A stretch of DNA of 64,000 nt. Origin: Stratiolaelaps scimitus. Taxonomy: Eukaryota; Arthropoda; Arachnida; Mesostigmata; Laelapidae. The notes beneath the pieces are model-generated. The model was not told the DNA's origin. It worked only from the letters and a program-made list of their open reading frames with translations, and searched no databases. Both the position numbers and the translations under genes were made by a program. Shown in pieces: positions 52,614-62,850 of this stretch (position 1 is its first letter; every line of letters starts with the position of its first letter). The DNA is taken from the NCBI GenBank assembly GCA_019614645.1, contig JABWDB010000013.1:2153501-2217500 (forward strand), given 5' to 3'.

Positions 52614-52748
52614 ATATTTTCCATAGGCAGCGAAAAACAAAATAATAACAATAACTGATGCGGGGCGACAAAGTCGCTCGCCATCTACGTGACTTCTCTA
52701 GATTCGCTCGCGGAGATAGCTGTAGTCACAGTAGTGGTGGTAGAAACA

Positions 52749-52833
52749 GCGGCGGCAGCAGCAGCAGCTGCAGCTCCATTTCGCCCCCGTCCCCATCATC
52801 AGAGAACGGCGGTGGCGGTGGCGGCGGCGTCGT
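52749..52833. repeat. (GGC/AGC)n and (GGC/GGT)n arrays
   Basis: Triplet arrays at 52749-52775 and 52807-52833. Confidence 0.85.
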
Positions 52834-54198
52834 CATTCTTTGAAATGGAGCGGCACCACGCGAACGTCACACGGCGGCATGCTAAATGGTTGCGTGTGTC
52901 TGGTCGTGCGCTCGAGTGCTGCAAAATGCTGAATAAATAGATAGATGTACAGATTGATACATAGATCTATTGCAGTGTATGTGTATACGAACGATAACTA
53001 TTATACAAGCGCACGGTGGAAATAGCACTGGTGAGCATCCTTTCATATTTTGATAGACATGATTCATATGCCCATAGGATATGGAATCAGACAAAGCTGT
53101 ATTGTATCGTAGAACGGACGAGTTTCAATTCACTGTTTACACTATAACAGCAGCAGCAGCAACAACAACAGCTGGTACTACGATGACCGCTAAGGCAGCT
53201 ACGACTAGCAGCACTATATTATAATAATGTTATTAATTGCGTAACAATGTGCTTAGCGATATCTTAGCCATATAGCCAGATTGATCGTAGATTGCTATTG
53301 ATCTGGATTGCGTGTATAATACCATCGTACGATGATATATGGTGATTGCATGGGCGGATGGACCTAAAGTTGTATCACTGCGAGAGAGAGTGCTTTTCAT
53401 TTGAATCAGTTGAAGGCGCTTGACTGATGTAAACGATACTGTCAAATTAAGGAGATCAGGCATACTTATCCACACCCCTTTTTGTTGATGTCGACTGTGG
53501 GGACAACTATGTGATTTCACTGAAATTGAAAAACATCACGAAATCTAGAGCACACAGCAGATGTTGCCTGTTCCATTGCATCCAGCCTCGCCCAACGTGT
53601 GGATAAGCATGACGACATTTAATACGACGCAAATGAACTGAGCAGATCGTTGCCTCAATGGACCATTAATGAGCACATGCTATCATAGTTGTAATGAGGA
53701 ATGAATGATCGATGGTTTTGAATTCAGCCACCGTCTCGAATGAATCCCTGAATGCGGTGGCGGTTACAGCCAGTGCCAAGCTTTGAATTACGGTTTAATG
53801 TAGTCATCAATGGTGGCCACATTCCCCTTCCCGTTTCTATGTTTGTTGAAAGTGACAGTCTGATTCAAAGCGCCCGCCAAAGCAGCGTTACGCTACGGCA
53901 ATGGATCCCCCCCACACGACAACTGTCAACAGGACCAATAAAGCAATCAGTCTATCTCTTGACTCCGGGTTGTCATTACTATGGGCAGCAGCAATTAATT
54001 AGAGGATAATTATTATGTCTAGTAACATGAATAATCACGTTTAAAATATAAATTGGAGCATATTATAGTTTAATCAACTTACCTTGACGGACAGGGCTAG
54101 ACATATACGCCCCATGTATGCGAGGATAAATATATAGACGGATTGAAATGACTCAATCAACAACCACTAGTTCCATCTGATTTACGATATATATAGTA

Positions 54199-54221
54199 GG
54201 TAGTCCCCAGCAAACTGTCGC
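54199..54221 (+). repeat. Mariner left terminal inverted repeat
   Basis: Begins GGTAGTCCCCAGCAAACTGT and is identical over 23 bp to the reverse complement of 55455-55477. It is preceded by the TA target duplicate at 54197-54198. It is the expected transposase binding site. Confidence 0.95.
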
Positions 54222-54340
54222 GCCTTTCGGATGGCGCACAGCCCGAACTACGCCACACAATGCGTTCATTTTTGGAGTGGGCACGCGGTAGGAACGTGGC
54301 TTCCTTTGGAACACTGAGTGGTTTCGATACGATCAGAAAG

Positions 54341-55393
54341 ATGGACGCTGCAGCAAAAAGTTCAAATTCCCCCAAAAATCAACGGGAAATCATCAAGTTT
54401 TTGTTTCTCCAAAAACACCCTCCAGCTGAAATCCATCGACAATTAGTGAACGCGTACGGCAGGTCTGCCTTATGCCTGCGAACGGTGCAACGTTGGTGCG
54501 AGCGATTTAACAGTGGAGATATGGACACCGATGACCATCGAGGTGGGGACCACAAATCAGGTGCGACAAGGGACGATCGGATTGACAGAATCAAGGCAGC
54601 TTTTGAGCAAACTAGAGCTTGGTCCATGGAGTCTTTGTCGGCTGAAACTTTGATTCTTCGGACGACGTGTTATAGAATTATCACCAATATACTGAAGAAA
54701 AAGAAAATCAATGAAAAATGGGTTTCCTATAAACTGAGTGGTGACCAAATGAAAATGCGTGTGGAGTGTTCGACATCTAATTTGAATACTTATACGCAAC
54801 AAACCAGTCGCTTAGAGCACACCGTGTCGATAGACGAGACATGGGTTAGCCTGCATAGACCCCCTGAGAAGGACCAAGCAAAACAGTGGCTCCGACAAGG
54901 TGTAGTGGCGGCGTCTGTGGCAGTGCCAGATAGATTCGGACGAAAGGTGTTGATTATACTCGCTCTGGATATCAAGGGTGTTTGCTATTACGAAATATTA
55001 GCGGCAAACGAAAAACTCAATGCTTCCCGATATCTCGGCCTCTTGAAAGGATTGATGAACAAATGGCGTGGGGATCGACAGCACCGAGTGTGGTTACTCG
55101 ACGACAACGCAAGACCTCACCGCACTGCTGAAATTACGACCTGGATGGAGGGGCACAATATTGAGCGATGGCATCAACCCCCATATTCTCCTGATTTAAG
55201 CCCATGTGATTATGGTTGTTTCCATGCATTAAAAAGGGCAATAGGTGGGGTTCCATATGCAACCGTCGAGTTACTCACAAAAGCAATAGATAACGAAATT
55301 ATATATGGAAACGCAAATGGTAAATATTTGGCTATTTCAAAACTCCCAGAGCGCTGGAATCGGTGTGTCAATAAAGCTGGAGAGTACCTCTAA
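54341..55393 (+). CDS. Mariner transposase, DD34D, apparently intact
   Basis: A 350-residue DDE/D transposase that would bind the element's inverted repeats and catalyse excision and reinsertion at TA in the nucleus. The N-terminal part (about residues 10-115) carries the helix-turn-helix DNA-binding region, including RTVQRWCERFNSGD near 47-60. The linker motif usually written WVPHEL appears as WVSYKL (127-132). Catalytic aspartates are D165 (in SIDETW), D255 (in LLDDNARPH) and D290 (in YSPDLSPCD), with 34 residues between the last two, the mariner signature. The YSPDL motif is present at 282-286. The frame is open back to an ATG at 54260 (377 codons), but the ATG at 54341 has A at -3 and G at +4 and gives the usual mariner length, so it is preferred. 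The stop is TAA at 55391-55393. No frameshift or internal stop is seen. The subfamily was not assigned; several residues differ from the common irritans and mauritiana types. Confidence 0.95.
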   Translation: MDAAAKSSNSPKNQREIIKFLFLQKHPPAEIHRQLVNAYGRSALCLRTVQRWCERFNSGDMDTDDHRGGDHKSGATRDDRIDRIKAAFEQTRAWSMESLSAETLILRTTCYRIITNILKKKKINEKWVSYKLSGDQMKMRVECSTSNLNTYTQQTSRLEHTVSIDETWVSLHRPPEKDQAKQWLRQGVVAASVAVPDRFGRKVLIILALDIKGVCYYEILAANEKLNASRYLGLLKGLMNKWRGDRQHRVWLLDDNARPHRTAEITTWMEGHNIERWHQPPYSPDLSPCDYGCFHALKRAIGGVPYATVELLTKAIDNEIIYGNANGKYLAISKLPERWNRCVNKAGEYL

Positions 55394-55454
55394 CTTATAT
55401 TAAAAGATCTTTATTCTAACTCGTTTAGTTCAAAAGTTATTGGCATTTAAAGAG

Positions 55455-55477
55455 GCGACAGTTTGCTGGGGACTACC
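55455..55477 (-). repeat. Mariner right terminal inverted repeat
   Basis: Perfect 23-bp inverted copy of the left end, followed by TA at 55478-55479. Interior to the 23 bp both ends share a CTTT after two mismatched bases. Confidence 0.95.
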
Positions 55478-56975
55478 TAATATATATCACATGTAGACTA
55501 CGTATGATACAGATGGGTTTTATTTCGTTGCGAGGAACCCTCAAAATCCTCAAAAAGACCAGCAGCAAAACCATAAATGCCTGTTCAGGTCCCCGTTACA
55601 GTTTCGTACTGCATATAATTGCGAGAATACCCCTTCTGTCTCATAAGATATAACAGTATAAGTGTCAGTTGCTGGCAAAGCGACTAGGCTTCTAAAGAGG
55701 CTCATTAAAAAGGCAAACATGATACTATCTATTATGTACCCATTACCTTTGATTCGTCCGGTTATTATTAGGTACTGATTATACGCCTAGCGAATTCGCG
55801 TCATTCAACAAAAAACCACTTACATCAGAGAAAATATATATTTCCATCGCTACTACAACACCTATCACTGGTACGGCTATATATTTCTTCCACACAGCTA
55901 GTTGATCTAGTAGTAACTATCATTACATTTTTTTTTCAAATGTTTTCTCGTTGTCGGATGCCGGAATGTTCACAAGGCTGGGTCCCCACCATAGTTCTGG
56001 CATTGCGTACTGTTAATAGTTAGCGCAGACTACTAACGGCTGCAGAGCGACGCCGCTTACGGTGGCCTGCATCGTCGAAGGTAAACTCACCATAGCAGTT
56101 CGGGCGTTCGGCTCCCGCGAATAGTGCCGTACTATGATATCGGGGTATGTGAATTTATCCGGACTGCGTTATTCCGGGTATGGCAGGAGCAATGACGAAT
56201 TTTCTCGTATCTGTTATAATCGCCGTTGTTGGCTACCCAGTGACTTCCCCATGATAGGTGCCCGTCTGAATGGTCATATTTGTGGATGGACGTCTACGGA
56301 CGGCTCCAATCAGCGAAGCATTGAGACCTGGGCGGAATTCGCTGACTCACCGATTTCGCCCTCTGATTGACCAGTCGATATACGGCGGACGAGCCAGCAG
56401 CTATTGGCAAATTTGTGGACATACGATATTTACGGATGCATTATTTACAATACGGTCCAAAATTCTATAATATCTACTTCACGAATATGTTATGTTATAT
56501 GTCCCTCTCCCCCTCTCGCGTCGGCTCTGCTCCGGAATTCAGGATGATGGGAGAACGATTCTCTGTTGGAATTCCGCAAGAAGATCATAGTAACTCATAT
56601 ATAGTTAGATGCGACTAATAAATAAATAAATATTGGCCGCCTGTTGACACGAGTGGTATTAGTCGGTGGAACGTTCCTCAGAACGTGCGATAAAACTGCG
56701 TAATTTGCAATATGCACTATCTTCTCTATATTTTTGTTATATATTATGGACACAAACACCACAACAACAACAACGACTCAATACACAACTAGCAGAATAC
56801 TCTTCTGGAGTAGTTTCCTCGTAGACGAATACATTTTCAAGAAACACACCTGCGGCCCAACACTTTCGACCAGGAGAGAAACGCTTACACTGCGTTGTGC
56901 TGTTTTTGTTGTGTTTGTGTTGATGTCGAACAACCACGAGACACGGTGTTATATATTTTATCCTACGCTATTTCA

Positions 56976-56978
<3 letters not shown>

Positions 56979-57014
<36 letters not shown>
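56979..57014. repeat. (TA)n microsatellite
   Basis: 36 bp of uninterrupted TA. Confidence 0.96.
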
Positions 57015-57019
<5 letters not shown>

Positions 57020-57090
57020 CATGTCTCTAGCCCAACTCTAGGAACGCTTAAGCAAGAGAGAATGAAGAACAAACATAAGTTGCCATCTGT

Positions 57091-57110
57091 TTGTGTGTGT
57101 GTGTGTGTGT
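57091..57110. repeat. (GT)n microsatellite
   Basis: Ten GT units. Confidence 0.94.
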
Positions 57111-57273
57111 CTATGTTTGCTTGTGGTGGTAGTCGTATCTAGACGAGATGAAACGAGAATGAAGTCAGTGGCGAGCCATTTTTAGTCCAACCCGGCGTAG
57201 TGATTGCTTTGAAATGAGTTAATGATATCTTCACATCGGACAAACAACAATCGTGCTAAATAAAATTACATAC

Positions 57274-57294
57274 TTATATATATATATATATATA
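57274..57294. repeat. (TA)n microsatellite
   Basis: 21 bp, about 100 bp upstream of the candidate gene start at 57393. Confidence 0.94.
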
Positions 57295-57392
57295 CTGCCC
57301 TCTGCCGTCTATAGTAGGGTCCCCCGGCTCATTTGGACGTTTTTCTGAGGCGTGCGCGTTATTCGTGTGTCTATCTGTGCGCTGGCTAAAAA

Positions 57393-57944
57393 ATGGCTGC
57401 ATTGTCAACCAACAGGTGAGGCACTTGAAAATCAGTTAAATGTTTCGTTTTTTATTATACTCTGCTGCCCACAGTGCTGCGCGAAGCTTTGACCACCATG
57501 AGCCTGTGAAGACATCCCTGTCAAATGTAGGTATGACTCATTTAGACCCATTTATTAGGTTCGTTCCGTTATTTTACTCACTTTAACTTGCTGTATCATT
57601 TGAAACAATGAACGGGTCTTAATCAATGGGTGCTAACGTTGCCATGCCCACTCACCTGGGAGAACCTAGTAATGTCGATGGCTGTACGCCAAGTTCGGCA
57701 GAATTTCCGAGTCAAGGTTCCTTCGGACACTAGGGATTCTCCTTGCAGTCGCCACACAATCCTCGCGGTCTCGATTTTTTCCTACACAAAGGTAGTGAAG
57801 AAGAAGAAGAAGACAATGTCGGATATTCACGTTTTTGGTCTCCATATTTTCATCGTTTAGATGACTATTACTAATGGAAACAGCCAAAGCATAAACAGTT
57901 GTTCCGCCGCGGAAACGCTTTTCAAAAAAGACCGCCAAATTTGA
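57393..57944 (+). CDS. Candidate small spliced gene, product unknown (four proposed exons)
   Basis: Proposed exons are 57393-57415, 57475-57530, 57670-57791 and 57861-57944. The ATG at 57393 has A at -3 and G at +4 and opens with MAALSTN. Exon 1 ends in a near-consensus donor (ACAG|GTGAG). Exon 2 follows a pyrimidine-rich acceptor ending CCCACAG. Exon 2 can end at TAG|GTATGA. A branch-like TGCTAAC at 57631 precedes the acceptor at 57668-57669. Exon 3 ends at AAAG|GTAGTG, and a T-rich acceptor ending CGTTTAG precedes exon 4, which stops at TGA 57942-57944. Joined this way the frame stays open for about 95 codons, with introns of 59, 139 and 69 bp. If exon 2 is not spliced at its 3' end, the frame stops at 57586, giving 44 residues. 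No family is recognised. The first intron is the best-supported part; the later junctions are inference. Confidence 0.33.
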
Positions 57945-59918
57945 AATCCATAGCGTTCGTGTTAGCGAAACTATACCACTTTAAATAGGGTGCCACGGAT
58001 GTTGAATAGTGGACATGTAAGGTATCGTTCATCGATCGTGGTATCAAGTTTGTCTGGGCGAGTACGCTGCCCCGAAGTCGCGGTACTAAATCGAGCGAGA
58101 GTCACCCTTTTGAAAGGACGGATTTTACTCGACTGCCCAAACGCATCCACACACGACCGACTCGTGCATCAACTTTGCGATATCCCACTACTTATCGAGC
58201 AAATGTAACATTTACAGTTCACACTCACTGACAGGGACCGCTCGTTATATTGTAGTTATCGCAAGGTACGACATAAATTTGTCCGATATATGTAAATCCC
58301 GAGTAGAATTCAACAGGGGCTATGACACAACCCGACGGATGGAAGTTGACGGGCTCGTCTAATAGAAATATAATTGAATCGTACGGTGCTCAGTTCACCG
58401 GTTACACCACATGTTCTGCCGCTACAACAACTACTATTAACTATTTCAGGTTAACTCCCAGCCAACAATTAACGTCCATGGTACCGCTACCACTACTACC
58501 TGTGAACTCAAGGTATCTGTAAATATTGTAAGCTGCTATGTCCAAGCTACCCCATGAGAACGAGTGCCACGCAATTGCCTCATGAGTCTTAGCTTAACAA
58601 CAACAACACTGTATATACTTCGATTTTGGCATTTACGTATCGAAGCCAGCACATGTAGAAGAAGCATTGGCATCTCGTCCAATTCTTAATCAAAGCTTGA
58701 AATCGGTGAGTAGAATTCGGTGGTTGACGAAAATTTACAAAATCTCTGCTTAATGTCATTGATTACTGCTGTACAGCGAATATATCGCTTCTGAAACCTA
58801 GTGTGGGCCCAAGGCAACACAATCTCGTGATGACATATCAGCAGTGACATATAGGATTTGCAGAATTGTTGCCGTTAGAAGGAATGTCCGTTGAAAATGT
58901 ATCCATTGCTCGAACGACTTATAGCGCTCTGCACGTTTACGACCCATCCGAAGCTGCACGTACAGCCCAGAAATGTCTAAATAATAACCATGGGCTATTT
59001 TGTACTTTTGCTATATTTCTTTCTGCCCGCAACCGACCAATCGGTCAATCATGGCATGACAGATATATTCTCATTGCCAGATACTAACCAACACAAATCG
59101 CCTATGTTAAAATAGCAGCGATTCGACAAAATTAATGCAAAAAAAAATGTCAAACTCCGTATTCCTCTTTTCATGCGAGCTTCATATAGCATTTGTCGCA
59201 TGAGACCTAAAACAATGCTCTTGATACACCGCATCATACACTGCATCCGGTAAACGAGTTGAGGATTAAATGAAATAAAATCAGGAATATCTCCTAGCTA
59301 GCCACCGTCAGCTATGCGGCAGACCGACATGGCCAGAGCCGCCAGATGAACACACGATGTCCCTCATAGAACAACGGCTGTTCAGATCAAGTCCAGATCC
59401 CGGATCGTGGACGGATTTGTTGCGCTGTTGCCAGCCGATTTTGGCTGAAGTAGCCGAAATCGGCAAATGCGCAATGGTCGAACAACAAGTAGTGATTGAA
59501 TAGGCCGGCTGCTATGAATCGCTTTGTGGGCATAGCGTTCAGGCAACGACAGACTGACAAACCACGCACATTTCGCGTGAGCCTTTATTCAGTGGTCGAA
59601 AAATGTCACCATTGGAAGAGGGCGGAGGACGACGACAATGTAGACAGGCGTTGATTTGATTCTGCTAAATTATGGATGGTTTGTTTTTTCACTATCGTTG
59701 ACATGACGGCCTTCGCTGATCACCGAGATCGCGTCTGGTTTTTGATCACCCTGCGATAGTAACCTATGGGGCTCAATGGGAAAAGAGGTTTAGATTCGAA
59801 GACAATGATTACTTTGGTTTAGTAGTTCAAACAACTCTCTCAACCGGCGTGTGCTTAGCCGGGAATAAACCTATACAGAGGTATTTATATTCGTTAAACG
59901 ATGTGGAATCATAGATAG

Positions 59919-59943
59919 TATATATATATATATATATATATAT
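59919..59943. repeat. (TA)n microsatellite
   Basis: 25 bp of uninterrupted TA. Confidence 0.95.
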
Positions 59944-60202
59944 GCTACACGTGTGCATCAGGACCGAAACTGGTGGTGGCTATATGTGGCCGCTTTGCTA
60001 GTCCAGCTAGAATCTCCTTTTTTTTCTAGAGGATTTGATTAAAATCTCTTTATTAATCTGTAATCTTTTTGGAATTTTGTTACCTCCGTTTTTAGAGCGA
60101 GTGCCATTTTGATTGCGTCGTCGACGACCGCCGAAAAGTGATAACAGGGTAAGTATTAAAGATAAGGCTTTGATGGATCTCTCCATGCATGGCGGCCCCG
60201 TT

Positions 60203-60236
60203 GCGTTGCCGGTAAGTTTCCAAGCACCGGCAACGC
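60203..60236. repeat. Perfect 11-bp stem with 12-nt loop
   Basis: GCGTTGCCGGT at 60203-60213 is the exact inverse complement of ACCGGCAACGC at 60226-60236. The stem edge overlaps a consensus splice-donor-like GTAAGT at 60212-60217. Confidence 0.8.
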
Positions 60237-62122
60237 AGAACTGTTCGTGTACAAGCAGAGCAACAGGGTTCTCGTGGTTATCGCTGTTTACGCAATCCAT
60301 CTTAAATACTCCCGCTGTACGAACACTTATTAAGAAGATACGCAAATCGCCGCTCCAACGCAACGTCTAGATCAGTTCAACTGATCTGCGCAACCAGAGC
60401 CTCATGAGAGCGTGCCGTTTATGTTTGCTGGGTACGTCACGTGCCTGGACATGAATCGCTCGGCGGCATCTTGTTGCATAATCGTCGTAGAAAATAGAAA
60501 CGTTTGAAAAAAAAGGGGTAGTCTTTGCCAACCATCGCAAACCCTTGTAAATATCTCCAATTCAAGGCCTACTGAACATTTTCGTTTGTGAGAGTGGACC
60601 GGTCGACAGCGAGAGTCTCCGAGGTGTCTTCCCGCATCTCTTGAATAGATTCGTTTGTTCGGTCGACATTGTACTCTTGGGTTTGATTTGGCATAGTCCT
60701 CAGGCTTCCCCTCAATGGGACAAGGCTATTAGATGAAAATCGGTTTCATCCACTGAGCAGAATCATGTGAAAAGCTCGTCAGCTTGCTGTGCACCAGGGC
60801 AAAGTAACCCGGGGCAGTCACGAACCCATTCCGTTTTACCGTGCACAAAATCAACATTAATTTCCCCGTGGCTCAGGCTTGCGGTCTCCAATCACCAGTT
60901 ATCACGAACAATTCACAATTGACACAACACACGGCATTGAGTAAAAGGATAGAGGTCGAATTTCGCGGAGATCCATGCGTGATGTGGAGCAGCAGGTGTG
61001 CAGCACAGATTCGGCAGCATCAGGAGATCACACAGCCTCTGTTCATTGGTCATTTCTCCATTTGGACCTATAATCTATTCATTCTGCTGCTGAGATGCAG
61101 CTCGAGAATTAGAGAAAAGTGAATCCTGATCGCCATTGCGATATGAGGCCATACGTGCAGATCATCAAGGCGCTAATTATTTATACAGTAGGAGACGATA
61201 ATTACGATGTTCGTTGACGCACGCTGCTTTATCACCTGCATTGGGATGACATTGAAAGTCATTTTCTGAAGCAGCAGCCGCCGCCAGCTCTGTTCCGCTG
61301 CGTACGTGGATCGAATCTTAGACGCCTTGTAATTTGTCAGTTACTTCGCCGACGCTGTTGTTGCGCCGGCAGCGGAAAACACTTTGCATTAAATCGGGCG
61401 TGTTTTACAAATAGCGCAGAGTAATGTTTGCCCCTAGATTGTTAATAAATCTATTATTATACTTCATCGTCAGAGTTGAATGAAATTCGTTGTGAGCGAA
61501 ACGAGTGGACGCCAATACGAAGTATAGAAAAACTGTTTTGTCGAGTTACTAATTTATTGCAGACTCTACGATCTGGGTAGTATGCAAAGTATGGAAATAC
61601 GGATCTGTGATAGCGACTGCTCACTCAACTTTCAACGAAGGTCATCCTCCGAATCAGTCAGAAGCGATACGGGCGGTTATTTCTGCTCGTCCCGATTCCA
61701 CCGATCTCTACTTTCCATATCTCGTCTGATGGTAAAATAAAACGCCTGAACAACTTATATCACCAGTTAGTCCAGTTAGTTCCCGCAAGAAGCTAGGTCC
61801 AAGCGCCAACACAACCGAGTCTATGACCGAGCGTTGATAACACAGTAACTCGCCTGCAGTTTCCTTAGGCTGTCCGGACCTGCCGAGCGTCCGCCTCCAG
61901 TTGGTCCTCCAGTGGTTCCAGTAGCGCCTGGTCCCTCCGAACTTAGCTAGTGACTCCTCAGTGATACACAGAGGGTGTAGGGGGCAGAGAGCGTCTTTCT
62001 GAAGCCCGCTTAACCACGAAATGTTTACTGCTGCTGTCGGTGCCTTCTGTCATACGTTTGGCAAAACCATGCTCATCTAGCATCGATGTCAAATGATACT
62101 TCAGATCTATTTACTAATAATT

Positions 62123-62123
<1 letters not shown>

Positions 62124-62165
<42 letters not shown>

Positions 62166-62168
62166 CAA
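62124..62168. repeat. (AAT)n microsatellite
   Basis: About twelve consecutive AAT units ending in AACAAC. The poly-N open frame across it is an artefact. Confidence 0.95.
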
Positions 62169-62628
62169 TTATAAGTTCATGCGTCCCCTCTTCTCGCTCC
62201 GGATGCTACAACCACGTGTGGCCGCCGCGTACACCAACATTTATCTATTTGCAGCATTTCGCGCTATCGAAGCACGGGACATCCAGAAAACAAATGGAAT
62301 TATTGATTCGTCTGGTTAGCGCGACCGAAGACCGACGGAACGGTGGACAAAACAAAAAAAAAAGGGCCCACTCACTGCAGCTGGAAGTCCAGCCTCGCTA
62401 TCCATTCGTCGCTTAATCGAAACACACTCGAAGGTAGACAGACTACGAAAAGCGATCGCAATGTTGCGGGTTAGAGTATCTTCTTCAGGCGTCTCACAGC
62501 GTTCGGTCATTTTTTTCAAAATTACCGAAACGCTGCCGGCCTGCTCGATTATCCCGCTACAATCAGTGGTCGCTGTGGCAGCGCTGTGCGCCGATCAGAT
62601 TGCATCGTTTATTTGAAACCTTGTTGTT

Positions 62629-62630
<2 letters not shown>

Positions 62631-62667
<37 letters not shown>
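62631..62667. repeat. (CT)n microsatellite
   Basis: About 37 bp of CT with one extra CC. Confidence 0.95.
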
Positions 62668-62671
<4 letters not shown>

Positions 62672-62808
62672 ATCTCGTTCTTTTACGATTTTAACCGATA
62701 AGCACTTGGCGCGTAGCGGCACATGGGCGAACGCGTACCACGAGCAATGTTAGTGGCGGCGTTGACGTTCGCCGCTGTTGCTGCTACTGTAGAAAATAGA
62801 AAACAAAA

Positions 62809-62850
62809 TTATATATGTATATATATATATATATATATATCTATATATAT
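62809..62850. repeat. (TA)n microsatellite with interruptions
   Basis: TA with one G and one C interruption. Confidence 0.94.

Larger units (their letters stand above)
46200..54196. other. AT-richer non-coding region upstream of the mariner
   Basis: A+T content is visibly higher and trinucleotide arrays are fewer, while (TA)n tracts remain frequent, with at least five between 47,600 and 48,700. A12 lies at 46563-46574. No gene was recognised. Confidence 0.5.
54199..55477 (+). mobile_element. Complete mariner-family (Tc1/mariner, IS630 superfamily) DNA transposon
   Basis: A 1,279-bp element bounded by terminal inverted repeats at 54199-54221 and 55455-55477. The first 23 bp of each end are perfect inverted copies, starting GGTAGTCCCCAGCAAACTGT, and similarity continues weakly for about 6 bp more. 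A TA dinucleotide flanks each end (54197-54198 and 55478-55479), the target duplication expected for this superfamily. Inside is one long open frame on the plus strand encoding the transposase, with about 119 bp of 5' leader and 61 bp of 3' leader. Length, ends, TA duplication and a single intronless gene all match a full-length mariner. Elements of this type move by cut-and-paste DNA transposition. Intact ends and frame suggest a fairly recent insertion, which is an inference. The empty site would be a short AT-repeat, so it landed in a TA-rich stretch. Confidence 0.96.
55480..57392. other. Non-coding stretch between mariner and candidate gene
   Basis: No gene was recognised. It holds a 36-bp (TA)n tract, a (GT)n and a shorter (TA)n. 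Otherwise it is unremarkable. Confidence 0.5.

Noticed and set aside
57670..57791. Resemblance of VRQNF to the start of ferritin
   Set aside because: Only five residues match. The following sequence diverges, and no ferritin helices are found downstream.
60007..60363. 118-codon minus-strand frame
   Set aside because: No recognisable domain; it overlaps the splice-like signals on the plus strand.
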